From NCBI RefSeq assembly GCF_002158865.1, contig NZ_CP021455.1:682001-746000 (forward strand): 64,000 bases of DNA. The letters are read 5' to 3'. This document shows positions 26,408-35,126 of the stretch, one piece after another. The stretch comes from Comamonas serinivorans. Its GTDB lineage: Bacteria > Pseudomonadota > Gammaproteobacteria > Burkholderiales > Burkholderiaceae_C. The notes below the pieces were generated by a model. The model was not told the DNA's origin. It made no database searches and saw nothing but the letters and a program-made list of their open reading frames with translations. The number at the start of each line of letters is the position of its first letter. The stretch's first letter is position 1. The position numbers and the translations under genes are program-made.

Positions 26408-26540
26408 CCCGGACGCAGGCCATGTCGTGATCTGTCACACCCGCCGTGGCGGCCTTTGGCTATAGTGGCCCGCACACCCCGATGTCCGCACACGGACACA
26501 CCCGGCCCGGCCGCCCGGGCCGCGCGCTCAGGAGACAAGC

Positions 26541-28643
<2,103 letters not shown>

Positions 28644-28914
28644 TGCCGCGCCGGCCTGCGGCGCAGGCCATTGCCATGCCGGGGTGTCGCTCCGGTTCAG
28701 CCGGTGTGTCCGGGCTCACGGCGCATCCTCGGTCCTCAGGGCCGATCGCTGCCAGGCGCACCACGTCAGTACATCGGCGGCCTGGGCATCGCATTCGGGC
28801 CATCCCTTTACCGCGGGGCGTGGGATGGCGCCTGCCAACCGGCATCAACCCCGTGCGAAAGCGTGTGCCTCTGCGAGTCAAGGTGAGCATTGTTTGAGAT
28901 CATTCAGGCAAGGC

Positions 28915-28962
28915 AGTATGGCGGTGATGTCGATTCAATGACATCGGTGATGCGTTGATACT
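28915..28962. repeat. 48-bp palindromic intergenic element, copy 11
   Basis: Ends AGTATG / GATACT; inner stem GATGTC / GACATC, a non-consensus but fully paired arm. It lies between convergent genes. The rest of the 28644-29037 gap shows nothing else. Confidence 0.9.
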
Positions 28963-29037
28963 GCCTGGTACCATCGAGTCACATCAAAACCTGTCCCCGC
29001 ATGGCGCTTGGCCTCCAGACAGGGCGCCGGTGAACGA

Positions 29038-29433
29038 TCAGGATTCGCCGCCGGCGTTATGCGGGTTTGACGCGTGCAGGGCTTGAAGCTTGGCCAGCGG
29101 CACCCAACCCGACGTCGGTGTGCGGGCGCTGTCGCACCAAACCCAGCCATTCAAGACGCGGGAGCCCCAAAGCACATCGCCTTGTTGCACCTCCAACTCT
29201 CTGGCGGTGTAGCTTTCTCGGGCGCGCGCCAGGGTGTCCTGGGACATTTCCAGGATCTGCCGTGGCACCCAGCCACCTGGCTGGCCGGGTGTTTCGCAAA
29301 ACAACCAGTTGTCCCAGCCCTCTGGACCTTGGTAGGTCTCGCCCACGGTCAGCAGTGCGCCTGCTTCAAAGGTGATGGGCTCGGGGTACTCGCTGACGTG
29401 GCCCTCGATGACGAGGTAGGGCTGGGGCGCCAT
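29038..29433 (-). CDS. Two-SH3-domain small protein
   Basis: 131 residues containing two bacterial SH3-like modules (about 5-60 and 68-120). Each has the ALYDY-like hydrophobic start, a W-x-W pair and a G-W-V-P end (GGWVPRQ and SGWVPLAK). Cytosolic, no signal peptide. Found as a stand-alone gene in many bacteria; ligand unknown. First of three small minus-strand genes between the last recognisable cassette remnant and the AcoR gene; it could be an old cassette but no attC remains. Confidence 0.8.
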   Translation of the reverse strand: MAPQPYLVIEGHVSEYPEPITFEAGALLTVGETYQGPEGWDNWLFCETPGQPGGWVPRQILEMSQDTLARARESYTARELEVQQGDVLWGSRVLNGWVWCDSARTPTSGWVPLAKLQALHASNPHNAGGES

Positions 29434-29451
29434 GGTCGTGCGGGCAGGCCG

Positions 29452-29760
29452 TCACTGGCCAAAAACCGGGCGAAAGAAGCTGCGCTCATAACTCACGATG
29501 CAGCGCGTGTCTTCGGCGTACTTGAAGGCGGCCTGGCATTCGGGGTCATCGAGCGACTGGGTGCGGTAGGCCTCGTAGAGCGCCAGACTGGGAAAGGTGA
29601 ACAGGGCCAGCGCCACGTTGTTGGCGCCCTCAGACGGCAGGAAATAACCGTGGTGCGTGCCGCCGAACTTCTCCACCAGGGGTATCCAGACTTTGCCGTA
29701 ATGCTCGAATTCTTTGACCTTGTATGGGTCGATGATGTAGCGCAGGTAGCAGGTGATCAT
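29452..29760 (-). CDS. NIPSNAP-family protein
   Basis: 102 residues from the ATG at 29760. Ferredoxin-like alpha/beta fold of the NIPSNAP family, with the family start ITCYLRYIIDPYKVKEFEHY and FTFPSLALYEAYR in the middle. Role in bacteria unclear; dimeric small-molecule binding is typical of the fold. Lies 18 nt past the SH3 gene start on the same strand, so possibly co-transcribed. Confidence 0.85.
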   Translation of the reverse strand: MITCYLRYIIDPYKVKEFEHYGKVWIPLVEKFGGTHHGYFLPSEGANNVALALFTFPSLALYEAYRTQSLDDPECQAAFKYAEDTRCIVSYERSFFRPVFGQ

Positions 29761-29931
29761 GGGGGAAATGGGGTGATGTCGGATGGATGTTCGCCCCATC
29801 GGCATGATGGCTTGAACGGGTATCAGAGGGTAAGGCATGCGGATGCGCGCCAAATCGACAGCATGCGCACGGGTGCCAGCCCTCGGCATTGCGGCATGGC
29901 CCCAGGCCGACGGCCTGGCAGGCATCCAGGC

Positions 29932-30273
29932 TCACCAATCTCGCGGCGCCATGAGTTCTTCCACGTCGGCCTCGGCAAACCCGTAGGCCTTGGCGATGGC
30001 GTCGAAGTCTTGGGCAATCGCCTCGCGGGCGGCGGTTTCGATCTCGCTGCCCCGCTCCTCGAAGGCTTCCTGCAGGTCGTTGAAGCGCTCGGTGGCAGCG
30101 TGCGTCAGCGCATACAGCCCAGCCAGGTCAGCGGGTGGGTTGCGTTCTAGGGCCAGGCACACATCGACCAGGATGGCCTCGCCCTGTTTCACCAGGTCGT
30201 TGGGGAAGTACGGATCGCGGTACATGTCCTTGAGAAAGGCGTAGTTCGCCATGGTGGCGTTGTTCAGCGTCAT
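29932..30273 (-). CDS. DUF5713-family protein
   Basis: 113 residues; ATG at 30273 has AGGGAG 6 nt upstream and matches the family start (MANYAFLKDMYRDPYFP). The C-terminus AKAYGFAEADVEELMAPRDW is also typical. Helical, cytosolic, function unknown. Members often occur in integron and mobile contexts. It lies just beyond the decayed attC at 30362-30435, so it may be a former cassette gene. Confidence 0.8.
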   Translation of the reverse strand: MTLNNATMANYAFLKDMYRDPYFPNDLVKQGEAILVDVCLALERNPPADLAGLYALTHAATERFNDLQEAFEERGSEIETAAREAIAQDFDAIAKAYGFAEADVEELMAPRDW

Positions 30274-30361
30274 GAGGTCTCCCTGAAAGTCGTCAAAGGC
30301 CGTGATGGCCGCCAAATGGTCGATGCCGACACGCCCGCACGGGTCCGCAGCAGCGCAGGTT

Positions 30362-30435
30362 GCTCAGCGTGTCAGGATGCTGGCTTCGGCACCCAAGGTG
30401 CCACATCCTGGCTCGGCCTGAACGAATTGTCAGGT
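30362..30435 (-). repeat. Decayed attC site at the distal end of the array
   Basis: Right core GTCAGGT for GTTAGGC, preceded by CCTGAACGAATT as in intact sites of the array; left core CTCAGC for CCTAAC. The central stem (GGCACC / GGTGCC, CAGGATG / CATCCTG) survives. Consistent with an attC that has lost function. Confidence 0.55.
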
Positions 30436-30854
30436 GGCGCCCGCAACAGCCCAATCCGACAGCAGAGGAACGGACGCGCAGAACGGCCCGCCATCCTTGG
30501 CACGGCCATGCACGCGTGCCTGCAGCACTTGGCCAGAAGCGATGGCCTCTTGGCCAATGCAGCGGGGATGCCCGTGATGGGCACCTTGGCGCGACGTGAC
30601 CACGAGGTGCCCGACTCGCCGGCATAGGTGCCTGAGTTGACGTACACAAACCGCTTGGCCGGCGGGCCTTGTGTGAACTCGCCGGTGAGGCTTATGGGGT
30701 CCTTGGACAGGTCCACTTGGACGGCAAACTCGAACACCAGGGCGTCCGATGAAGCGACTGGCGGGTGTAGACCTGACTGTCCCCGTTGCATGGCGCATTG
30801 AACGCCAGGAAGCGGGTCGGTGACGATCAGTCGGAGGTTGAGGGCTTGTTTCAT
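30430..30854 (-). pseudogene. DUF5990 cassette gene with a frameshift
   Basis: The N-terminal part is in one frame (MKQALNLRLIVTDPLPGVQ..., QGPPAKRFVYVNSGTYAG, ending KVPITGI). The family's C-terminal part continues in another frame (IGQEAIASGQVLQARV..., DGGPFCASVPLL, stop at 30430). The break is near 30550-30565, a single-base change around GCATTGGCC. Either a true pseudogene or a sequencing error. The start lies 4 nt inside the following attC core, as in other cassettes of the array. DUF5990 proteins are small beta-rich proteins of unknown role. Confidence 0.7.
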
Positions 30855-30857
30855 GTC

Positions 30858-30914
30858 GTCCAACGAATAAGCTCAGCGGGCGGCGAAGCCGTCCGCTGGA
30901 GCGACCTGTTGGGC
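30858..30914 (-). repeat. attC (cassette 10)
   Basis: Cores GTCCAAC and GTTGGGC; stem CAGCGGGCGGC / GCCGTCCGCTG, type shared with three other sites in the array. Confidence 0.92.
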
Positions 30915-31247
30915 AGCAATTGCCAGCGCTGCATTGAGCACACAAATAATGCGCCCAGTACCAATATTACGGCCCTCCCAAATACTGAATTCGAACCCCG
31001 GCTCGAAGCGCCCGTAATTTCTGTCTGGAGCAAGCAACCACACAAATGCCCGCTGTGATGCACCGGGCGCTGGGGGTTCGCCAGTGAACTCGTAAAGGCC
31101 ATCATTCATTTCGCCTGGAAGGCCAAAGTCATGCGGCACACGATACCCCTGCAGAGGAGCCTCCGCACGTCCTCCGCTTTCCGTCGGAAGTAGATGCAAC
31201 TCAACTTCAAGATCGGGCTCTCGTGGTGGCCTGCTGAACTCAAGCAT
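30873..31247 (-). CDS. Cassette 10: EF-Tu domain-3-like small protein
   Basis: 124 residues. Segments LEVELHLLPTESGGRAEAPLQGYR and FSIWEGRNIGTGRI parallel the third (beta-barrel) domain of EF-Tu, without any GTPase part. Similar stand-alone proteins occur in integrons; function unknown. The last dozen residues (VAPADGFAAR) and the stop are supplied by the attC itself, so the natural product might end slightly differently in other arrays. Confidence 0.7.
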   Translation of the reverse strand: MLEFSRPPREPDLEVELHLLPTESGGRAEAPLQGYRVPHDFGLPGEMNDGLYEFTGEPPAPGASQRAFVWLLAPDRNYGRFEPGFEFSIWEGRNIGTGRIICVLNAALAIAAQQVAPADGFAAR

Positions 31248-31255
31248 TTCTTGCT

Positions 31256-31315
31256 GCCCAACGCCTGAATTAAGCCGCGCCGCGAAGCGGCGTCGGCTTG
31301 AATGAATTGTTAGGC
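31256..31315 (-). repeat. attC (cassette 9)
   Basis: Cores GCCCAAC and GTTAGGC; AATTAAGCCG / CGGCTTGAAT arms with a CGCGAAGCG tip. Confidence 0.93.
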
Positions 31316-31774
31316 ATCAGTATTCCCATGTATAAGTGACTCAAGAGCTGCAGGGAGCCACTCTGGCTTGAATACTGCGTCATCTTGGATCTTCATGTCT
31401 TCCAGGCTCCACCATTTCCAATCTCGAATTGTGCCCCTCTCTTCATCAGTCCATCCATCTTGATTTATGGGTAGATATGACTTGCAGCGGACAAGAAAGT
31501 ACCTCTCAAGCCAACGCGCAGGCGTGGATCTAGCAACCGCATATATTTCGTCTCTTTCCCGCACGAGAGGGCCTATTTTTGCGTCAATCCCAGTTTCTTC
31601 CGAAAGCTCTCTTCGGGCTGTATCCAGATAGGTCTCCCCGGGCTTTAGTTCTCCTCCGACAGTAGCCCAGAATGGATCGCGGTGTTCATCGTGATACTTG
31701 AACAAAAGTAGGTTGTCATCACTGTCGACGATAATTAAGCGAGCCGATCTTCGAATTTCCAGTGCCAATTTCAC
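31310..31774 (-). CDS. Cassette 9: Nudix hydrolase
   Basis: 154 residues with a complete Nudix box (GGELKPGETYLDTARRELSEETG, G-X5-E-X7-RE-X2-EE-X-G). Cytosolic; substrate unknown, perhaps a nucleotide sugar or modified nucleotide. AT-richer than chromosomal neighbours. The stop codon lies inside the attC core, as is usual for a cassette. Confidence 0.9.
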   Translation of the reverse strand: MKLALEIRRSARLIIVDSDDNLLLFKYHDEHRDPFWATVGGELKPGETYLDTARRELSEETGIDAKIGPLVRERDEIYAVARSTPARWLERYFLVRCKSYLPINQDGWTDEERGTIRDWKWWSLEDMKIQDDAVFKPEWLPAALESLIHGNTDA

Positions 31775-31783
31775 TTTCCTGAT

Positions 31784-31843
31784 GCCTAACGCCTGAATTA
31801 AGCCGACCCGCGAAGCGGGTTCGGCTTGAATGAATTGTTATGC
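31784..31843 (-). repeat. attC (cassette 8)
   Basis: Cores GCCTAAC and GTTATGC; same arm family as the 31256 and 34155 sites. Confidence 0.92.
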
Positions 31844-32254
31844 CCCATTTGCGGCGGACCTTTCTGAGCGCCATGCAGCCAAGGCTTGAATGACGTGCTG
31901 CAGCCTAGCGACCTGCTCCTGGGAGAGGGGCGCACGCTTGGCCCTGCGGAGTATGGACTCAAACATGTAGCCAGACCGAAAGAAATAGGGGCGAACCTCG
32001 AGGAAGCAGATGGCAGCCTCCATAGATTCGGGGTCACCAGCCACGATGCGGTCCAGTGCCCCCTCAAAGCCACCGGGAAATGCCAGTTCGTTGTATCTAG
32101 AGTGGAAGATCTCGCAGGCGCGCTCCCACTCGTAGCGCTTGTCAGGGCTTCGATCGCGATGCGCGAATGTCTCGTGCACGCGCGCACGCAACCGCGCGAC
32201 CTCCTCGGCATTTGATTGAATCAGCAGCTTGAGGCGGTCTGATGGATGGGGCAT
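31838..32254 (-). CDS. Cassette 8: hypothetical helical protein
   Basis: 138 residues, ATG at 32254 overlapping the core of the next attC. Helical, charged N-terminal half (RLKLLIQSNAEEVARLRARV). No signal or membrane segment. I do not recognise the family. Confidence 0.75.
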   Translation of the reverse strand: MPHPSDRLKLLIQSNAEEVARLRARVHETFAHRDRSPDKRYEWERACEIFHSRYNELAFPGGFEGALDRIVAGDPESMEAAICFLEVRPYFFRSGYMFESILRRAKRAPLSQEQVARLQHVIQALAAWRSERSAANGA

Positions 32255-32310
32255 AACAAACAAGCTAAGCCGACCGCCGCAGGCGGGTCGGCTTGAGCGC
32301 TGGGTTAGAC
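32251..32310 (-). repeat. attC (cassette 7)
   Basis: Cores GCATAAC and GTTAGAC; arms AAGCCGACC / GGTCGGCTT with a CGCAGGCG tip, a third stem family in the array. Confidence 0.92.
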
Positions 32311-32320
32311 AAGCGACCTC

Positions 32321-32473
32321 TCATAGTTCACATTCCCTCTTTTCGTAATCCCAGCGGCCTCCGCGATCAAGGCAACTGTCGATAGCAAAGAACCGAGATA
32401 CAAACAGGACGGATGCCAAAACGGCAGCAAGCAAAACGGCCACCCCGAAAAGGCGCCAGTATTTTGTTTCCAT
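32321..32473 (-). CDS. Cassette 7: 50-residue single-pass membrane protein
   Basis: METKYWRLFGVAVLLAAVLA start, one hydrophobic helix (residues 8-28), then a short exported or periplasmic tail with two Cys in C-x-D-x-GG-x-W-x6-C (about 34-48). The D-x-C-L-D-x-GG-x-W pattern is shared by many short cassette and lipoprotein-like products. Fills the space between two attC sites exactly. Function unknown. Confidence 0.7.
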   Translation of the reverse strand: METKYWRLFGVAVLLAAVLASVLFVSRFFAIDSCLDRGGRWDYEKRECEL

Positions 32474-32476
32474 CTT

Positions 32477-32536
32477 GACTAACGAAAAAGCTAAGCCGAC
32501 CGCCGAAGGCGGGTCGGCTTGGGCGCCGGGTTAGGA
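32477..32536 (-). repeat. attC (cassette 6)
   Basis: Cores GACTAAC and GTTAGGA; same stem family as the 32251 site. Confidence 0.92.
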
Positions 32537-33058
32537 TTTCGCGTCATTCCAGACTCCACCTCCAAACCCCTTTCGGGCATACACCTTAATTGGCTGTATT
32601 TCTTCAAATTTTCTTCCTTGCAAATCCCGGTATTTAATTTTAATTTCTATCTCAGATCCATATCTGAGCCATGCATCGTCGTTGGAATTTTTGCTGAAGG
32701 CACCAAACGATGTTACTAACTCTTCCCCATTTCTAAGCAAAGGAATTTCGCTTGACTTAAGAAAATTTGACTCAATCATTTGAGCTTTTTCCCTGGAGGC
32801 ATTCGGTTCAAGAAGTTTTTTTATTTCTTCCGGTTTTGCATGCATTTGAACTCGAACGGCAGGCCTATTTCCTGTGTTTGCAATGACCAAGTTAAATGTG
32901 GCAGCCATATTTCCGGAGCTATGTTCCGTAACGAATGCCGTAACTATTGGCCGGTTAGATTGAATCCAGTTCACCCTCGTAAAGTAAAGAGATACCAAAG
33001 ATATTATTAAAGCGGGAACTGCCATAAATATCTTTATATCTTCGAAGGATATTGACAT
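32531..33058 (-). CDS. Cassette 6: membrane-anchored hypothetical protein
   Basis: 175 residues; N-terminal membrane helix about 7-27, then a soluble domain that looks beta-rich. Very AT-rich against the surrounding chromosome, which marks it as a recent acquisition. No recognised family. Confidence 0.75.
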   Translation of the reverse strand: MSISFEDIKIFMAVPALIISLVSLYFTRVNWIQSNRPIVTAFVTEHSSGNMAATFNLVIANTGNRPAVRVQMHAKPEEIKKLLEPNASREKAQMIESNFLKSSEIPLLRNGEELVTSFGAFSKNSNDDAWLRYGSEIEIKIKYRDLQGRKFEEIQPIKVYARKGFGGGVWNDAKS

Positions 33059-33071
33059 GGAAAATTCTTTC

Positions 33072-33131
33072 TCCTAACGGCCAAGGTAAGACGCCCGCCG
33101 TAGGCGGGTCGGCTTGAGCGCCGGGTTAGAC
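33072..33131 (-). repeat. attC (cassette 5)
   Basis: Cores TCCTAAC and GTTAGAC; stem CGCCCGCCG / GGCGGGTCG. Confidence 0.88.
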
Positions 33132-33319
33132 CCGAAGGCCAAAATGAAGCGCCCGGACTTGGACAAGGGCGCAGCCCACCAAAAAGCGCTGGGCCACGAA
33201 AGCGGCGCAGCGCTCCAAGAATGATAGCTGGTGGCGCTTGCTGCACAAGCGCTGGAGGCCAAAAATGCTAGAAAGTCTTTGGAACAGGGCCGAGCGCTGA
33301 AATAAGTGGCTGCGCGCAT
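33074..33319 (-). CDS. Cassette 5: short basic hypothetical, paralogue of the cassette at 39212
   Basis: 81 residues. The C-terminal half (SAAPLSWPSAFWWAAPL ... LAFGSNPALKPTRLRR) is clearly similar to the product at 39212-39511 (SAAPLPWPSAFPWAA ... FAFWPNHSVKPIRLRR). Both end inside their attC. Low-complexity, possibly one hydrophobic segment. Could be a genuine small cassette protein or a non-coding cassette with an incidental ORF. Confidence 0.45.
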   Translation of the reverse strand: MRAATYFSARPCSKDFLAFLASSACAASATSYHSWSAAPLSWPSAFWWAAPLSKSGRFILAFGSNPALKPTRLRRASYLGR

Positions 33320-33333
33320 AGAGCGGGTGATGG

Positions 33334-33390
33334 GACTAACGTTCAAGCTCAGCGGGCGGCGAAGCCGTCCGCTGGAGCGAAGGGTTGGAC
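33334..33390 (-). repeat. attC (cassette 4)
   Basis: Cores GACTAAC and GTTGGAC; CAGCGGGCGGC / GCCGTCCGCTG stem. Confidence 0.92.
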
Positions 33391-33620
33391 AGCACGCCGT
33401 ATTTCCCGCGCAACGCTTGCCCGCATTTAGACACGTGCCGCGGATCTCGGCGCAAGGCTTGTGGCAGCAGCCCGCTGGCAAAACCAACCGAGGCAAGTCC
33501 TGTTGCGACGGTTCCGCACCTCAGATCAATAGCCACTGACATTTGCCTCCCGACTGCCGCCCCGCAGTACGCAATTGCGGCGACGGAATTTCCAGCACAA
33601 CGGTTCTGCAACTTGACCAT
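33336..33620 (-). CDS. Cassette 4: hypothetical protein
   Basis: 94 residues from the ATG at 33620 (a TTG 30 nt upstream is the alternative). Small, Ala/Val/Gly-rich with several Cys. The last 17 residues are encoded by the attC. No family recognised. Confidence 0.55.
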   Translation of the reverse strand: MVKLQNRCAGNSVAAIAYCGAAVGRQMSVAIDLRCGTVATGLASVGFASGLLPQALRRDPRHVSKCGQALRGKYGVLSNPSLQRTASPPAELER

Positions 33621-33644
33621 TCCCGCGACCTTCGTGCGCTTGCT

Positions 33645-33701
33645 GTTCAACGTGCAAGCTCAGCGGGCGGCGAAGCCGTCCGCTGGAGCGAAAGGTTGGG
33701 C
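33645..33701 (-). repeat. attC (cassette 3)
   Basis: Cores GTTCAAC and GTTGGGC; CAGCGGGCGGC stem family. Confidence 0.92.
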
Positions 33702-34145
33702 CGCTTCGGCGAGGAATTGGCTGATTGCAACGGCGGAGTCATGTGGTTGGAACGGTGCAGTCGATACAGAGAGGCTGCCGACCTCGCTACACGAGACAAA
33801 TAGAGAACCGTTGATTGGAAGTAGAAAGCAGACATGACCATCTGTGGTTGGTCCCCAGTTGGCGAACCTTAGTTCACTGTGGAGATCGTCGAACGTCGAA
33901 TTCGGATCTAGAAGCGACCAATGAGCATCCTCAACGGAGAGCCCCGAAAGCAACTGTTCATGCTTACCAACGTTCAGGCCACTCGCGAGGCGCCGATGCG
34001 TTCCGCGCAGTGCAGTCAAAAAGGCTGGCCAATACGGCCTGTCATCGAACTCGGTCAGATGAATGCCCGCCACATAGAGGCTCAGCGTCTCGCCATCACG
34101 GCCGAGCGCGAAAGAATCTCTGACGCCGAACTCACTCAGGGTCAT
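33660..34145 (-). CDS. Cassette 3: hypothetical protein
   Basis: 161 residues from the ATG at 34145, close after the neighbouring attC core. Soluble mixed alpha/beta sequence, with the attC-encoded tail AQPFAPADGFAAR. No recognised domain. Confidence 0.7.
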   Translation of the reverse strand: MTLSEFGVRDSFALGRDGETLSLYVAGIHLTEFDDRPYWPAFLTALRGTHRRLASGLNVGKHEQLLSGLSVEDAHWSLLDPNSTFDDLHSELRFANWGPTTDGHVCFLLPINGSLFVSCSEVGSLSVSTAPFQPHDSAVAISQFLAEAAQPFAPADGFAAR

Positions 34146-34154
34146 AGTGTGTCT

Positions 34155-34215
34155 GCCCAACGCCTGAATTAAGCCGCCGCCACTTGTGGCGGTCGGCTTG
34201 AATGAATTGTTAGGC
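34155..34215 (-). repeat. attC (cassette 2)
   Basis: Cores GCCCAAC and GTTAGGC; AATTAAGCCG / CGGCTTGAAT arms, tip CCGCCACTTGTGGCGG. Confidence 0.93.
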
Positions 34216-34443
34216 GGCTGCCCCACGCTCTATGAGCACGAAATCCTCAGCCGTCTCCGTCGTGTAATGCACAAGTCCTGCAAAGTCTGTGTTGACCATG
34301 ATGCCCGAGCCAAGGTACGCCCAACAATCCTCGCCTGGCAGGTACTCGCTTGTGTCCATTGATGCAATGACACGACCACGGTAGTCGCCATCAATCTGGA
34401 TGACGTCGCCGGGCTTTATGTCTGTGCCATCCGCGTACTTCAC
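34210..34443 (-). CDS. Cassette 2: small beta-rich protein
   Basis: 77 residues with a GTG start. Pattern DGTDIKPGDVIQIDGDYRGRV looks like a small SH3-like or KOW-like beta barrel; similar products are common cassette genes. Stop overlaps the attC core. Confidence 0.75.
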   Translation of the reverse strand: MKYADGTDIKPGDVIQIDGDYRGRVIASMDTSEYLPGEDCWAYLGSGIMVNTDFAGLVHYTTETAEDFVLIERGAAA

Positions 34444-34449
34444 GCTGCC

Positions 34450-34506
34450 GCCTAACGTTTGAGCTCAGCGGGCGGCGTAGCCGTCCGCTGGAGCGAATGG
34501 TTAGGC
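34450..34506 (-). repeat. attC (cassette 1)
   Basis: Cores GCCTAAC and GTTAGGC; CAGCGGGCGGC / GCCGTCCGCTG stem with a GTA tip. Confidence 0.93.
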
Positions 34507-35001
34507 AAGCCTCGTCGCGGACCGCTGTGGGCGAAGTGATTCGTCATATGGTCGTGTGAACTTGATTCCGTTGAACGTGTGGGTACAGCACGGGCACTGC
34601 GGTACGAGACTTCCCGGGCCAACTGAAGGGTTTACAACGCGAAGAACACCAGCTTCGTCTACTTTCAAACCGCTGAAGTAGCTTGCTTCACCAGACCGGA
34701 AGTACTCCTGTGCGTCCGCCTCTCGTAGCGCGACCATCCAGAAGATTGGATCATTCCGATCCAATCGGGCAACCGCCTCCGAATAGACTTCATCCCAATT
34801 TTTTCCAACTCGGGAGAGCAAGAACCTGAATAGAGGGGTGTAGTCCAGCCCTCGGCGCACTCCCTTCTTCATAGAAATGGCATCAAGCTCCATTTCTCCA
34901 GCGTTGACGCTCCTACGCGTGGTGCTGAAGTCGGCTCCGAACCGATGAAACACGCCGCGGGCGGTCGTGTTCACCTTGCGATAAAGAGGCTCCTTCTCCA
35001 T
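34501..35001 (-). CDS. Cassette 1 (attI-proximal): hypothetical protein
   Basis: 166 residues. ATG at 35001 lies 6 nt from the attI core, so it is probably expressed from a promoter in the attI/intI region. Central segment KKGVRRGLDYTPLFRFLLSRVG and a CPCC motif near the C-terminus (about 146-149) suggest metal binding. Related products occur in other chromosomal integrons. Newest cassette by position. Confidence 0.8.
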   Translation of the reverse strand: MEKEPLYRKVNTTARGVFHRFGADFSTTRRSVNAGEMELDAISMKKGVRRGLDYTPLFRFLLSRVGKNWDEVYSEAVARLDRNDPIFWMVALREADAQEYFRSGEASYFSGLKVDEAGVLRVVNPSVGPGSLVPQCPCCTHTFNGIKFTRPYDESLRPQRSATRLA

Positions 35002-35006
35002 GGCCT

Positions 35007-35126
35007 GCCTAACTAGATTTAGACGACCCGATGCTACGGTGACGCGTCCGCCAAGGCAAGCGCGGTTGATCACTCATGAGGGAAAACGCCGTTGGCGTGC
35101 TTTTAGGCAAACCTAAAAATTCGCGG
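35007..35126 (-). other. attI region: recombination core and leader between intI and cassette 1
   Basis: Simple-site core GTTAGGC on the minus strand at 35007-35013 immediately before cassette 1; the rest runs to the intI start. It must hold the integrase promoter and probably the array promoter. I cannot see a clear SOS (LexA) box. Confidence 0.75.
35101..35118. promoter_or_regulatory. Perfect inverted repeat just upstream of intI
   Basis: TTTTAGG-CAAA-CCTAAAA, ending 8 nt before the chosen intI ATG, where a ribosome site is expected. Could hide the site in mRNA or bind a repressor or the integrase itself (the arm reads TTAGG). Confidence 0.6.

Noticed and set aside
29819..29866. Possible further 48-bp element (GGTATC)
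   Set aside because: The right end at the correct distance is GCATGC, not ATACY, and there is no clear inner stem.
35002..35126. LexA box for intI
   Set aside because: No CTGT-N8-ACAG palindrome is present in the attI/intI interval.
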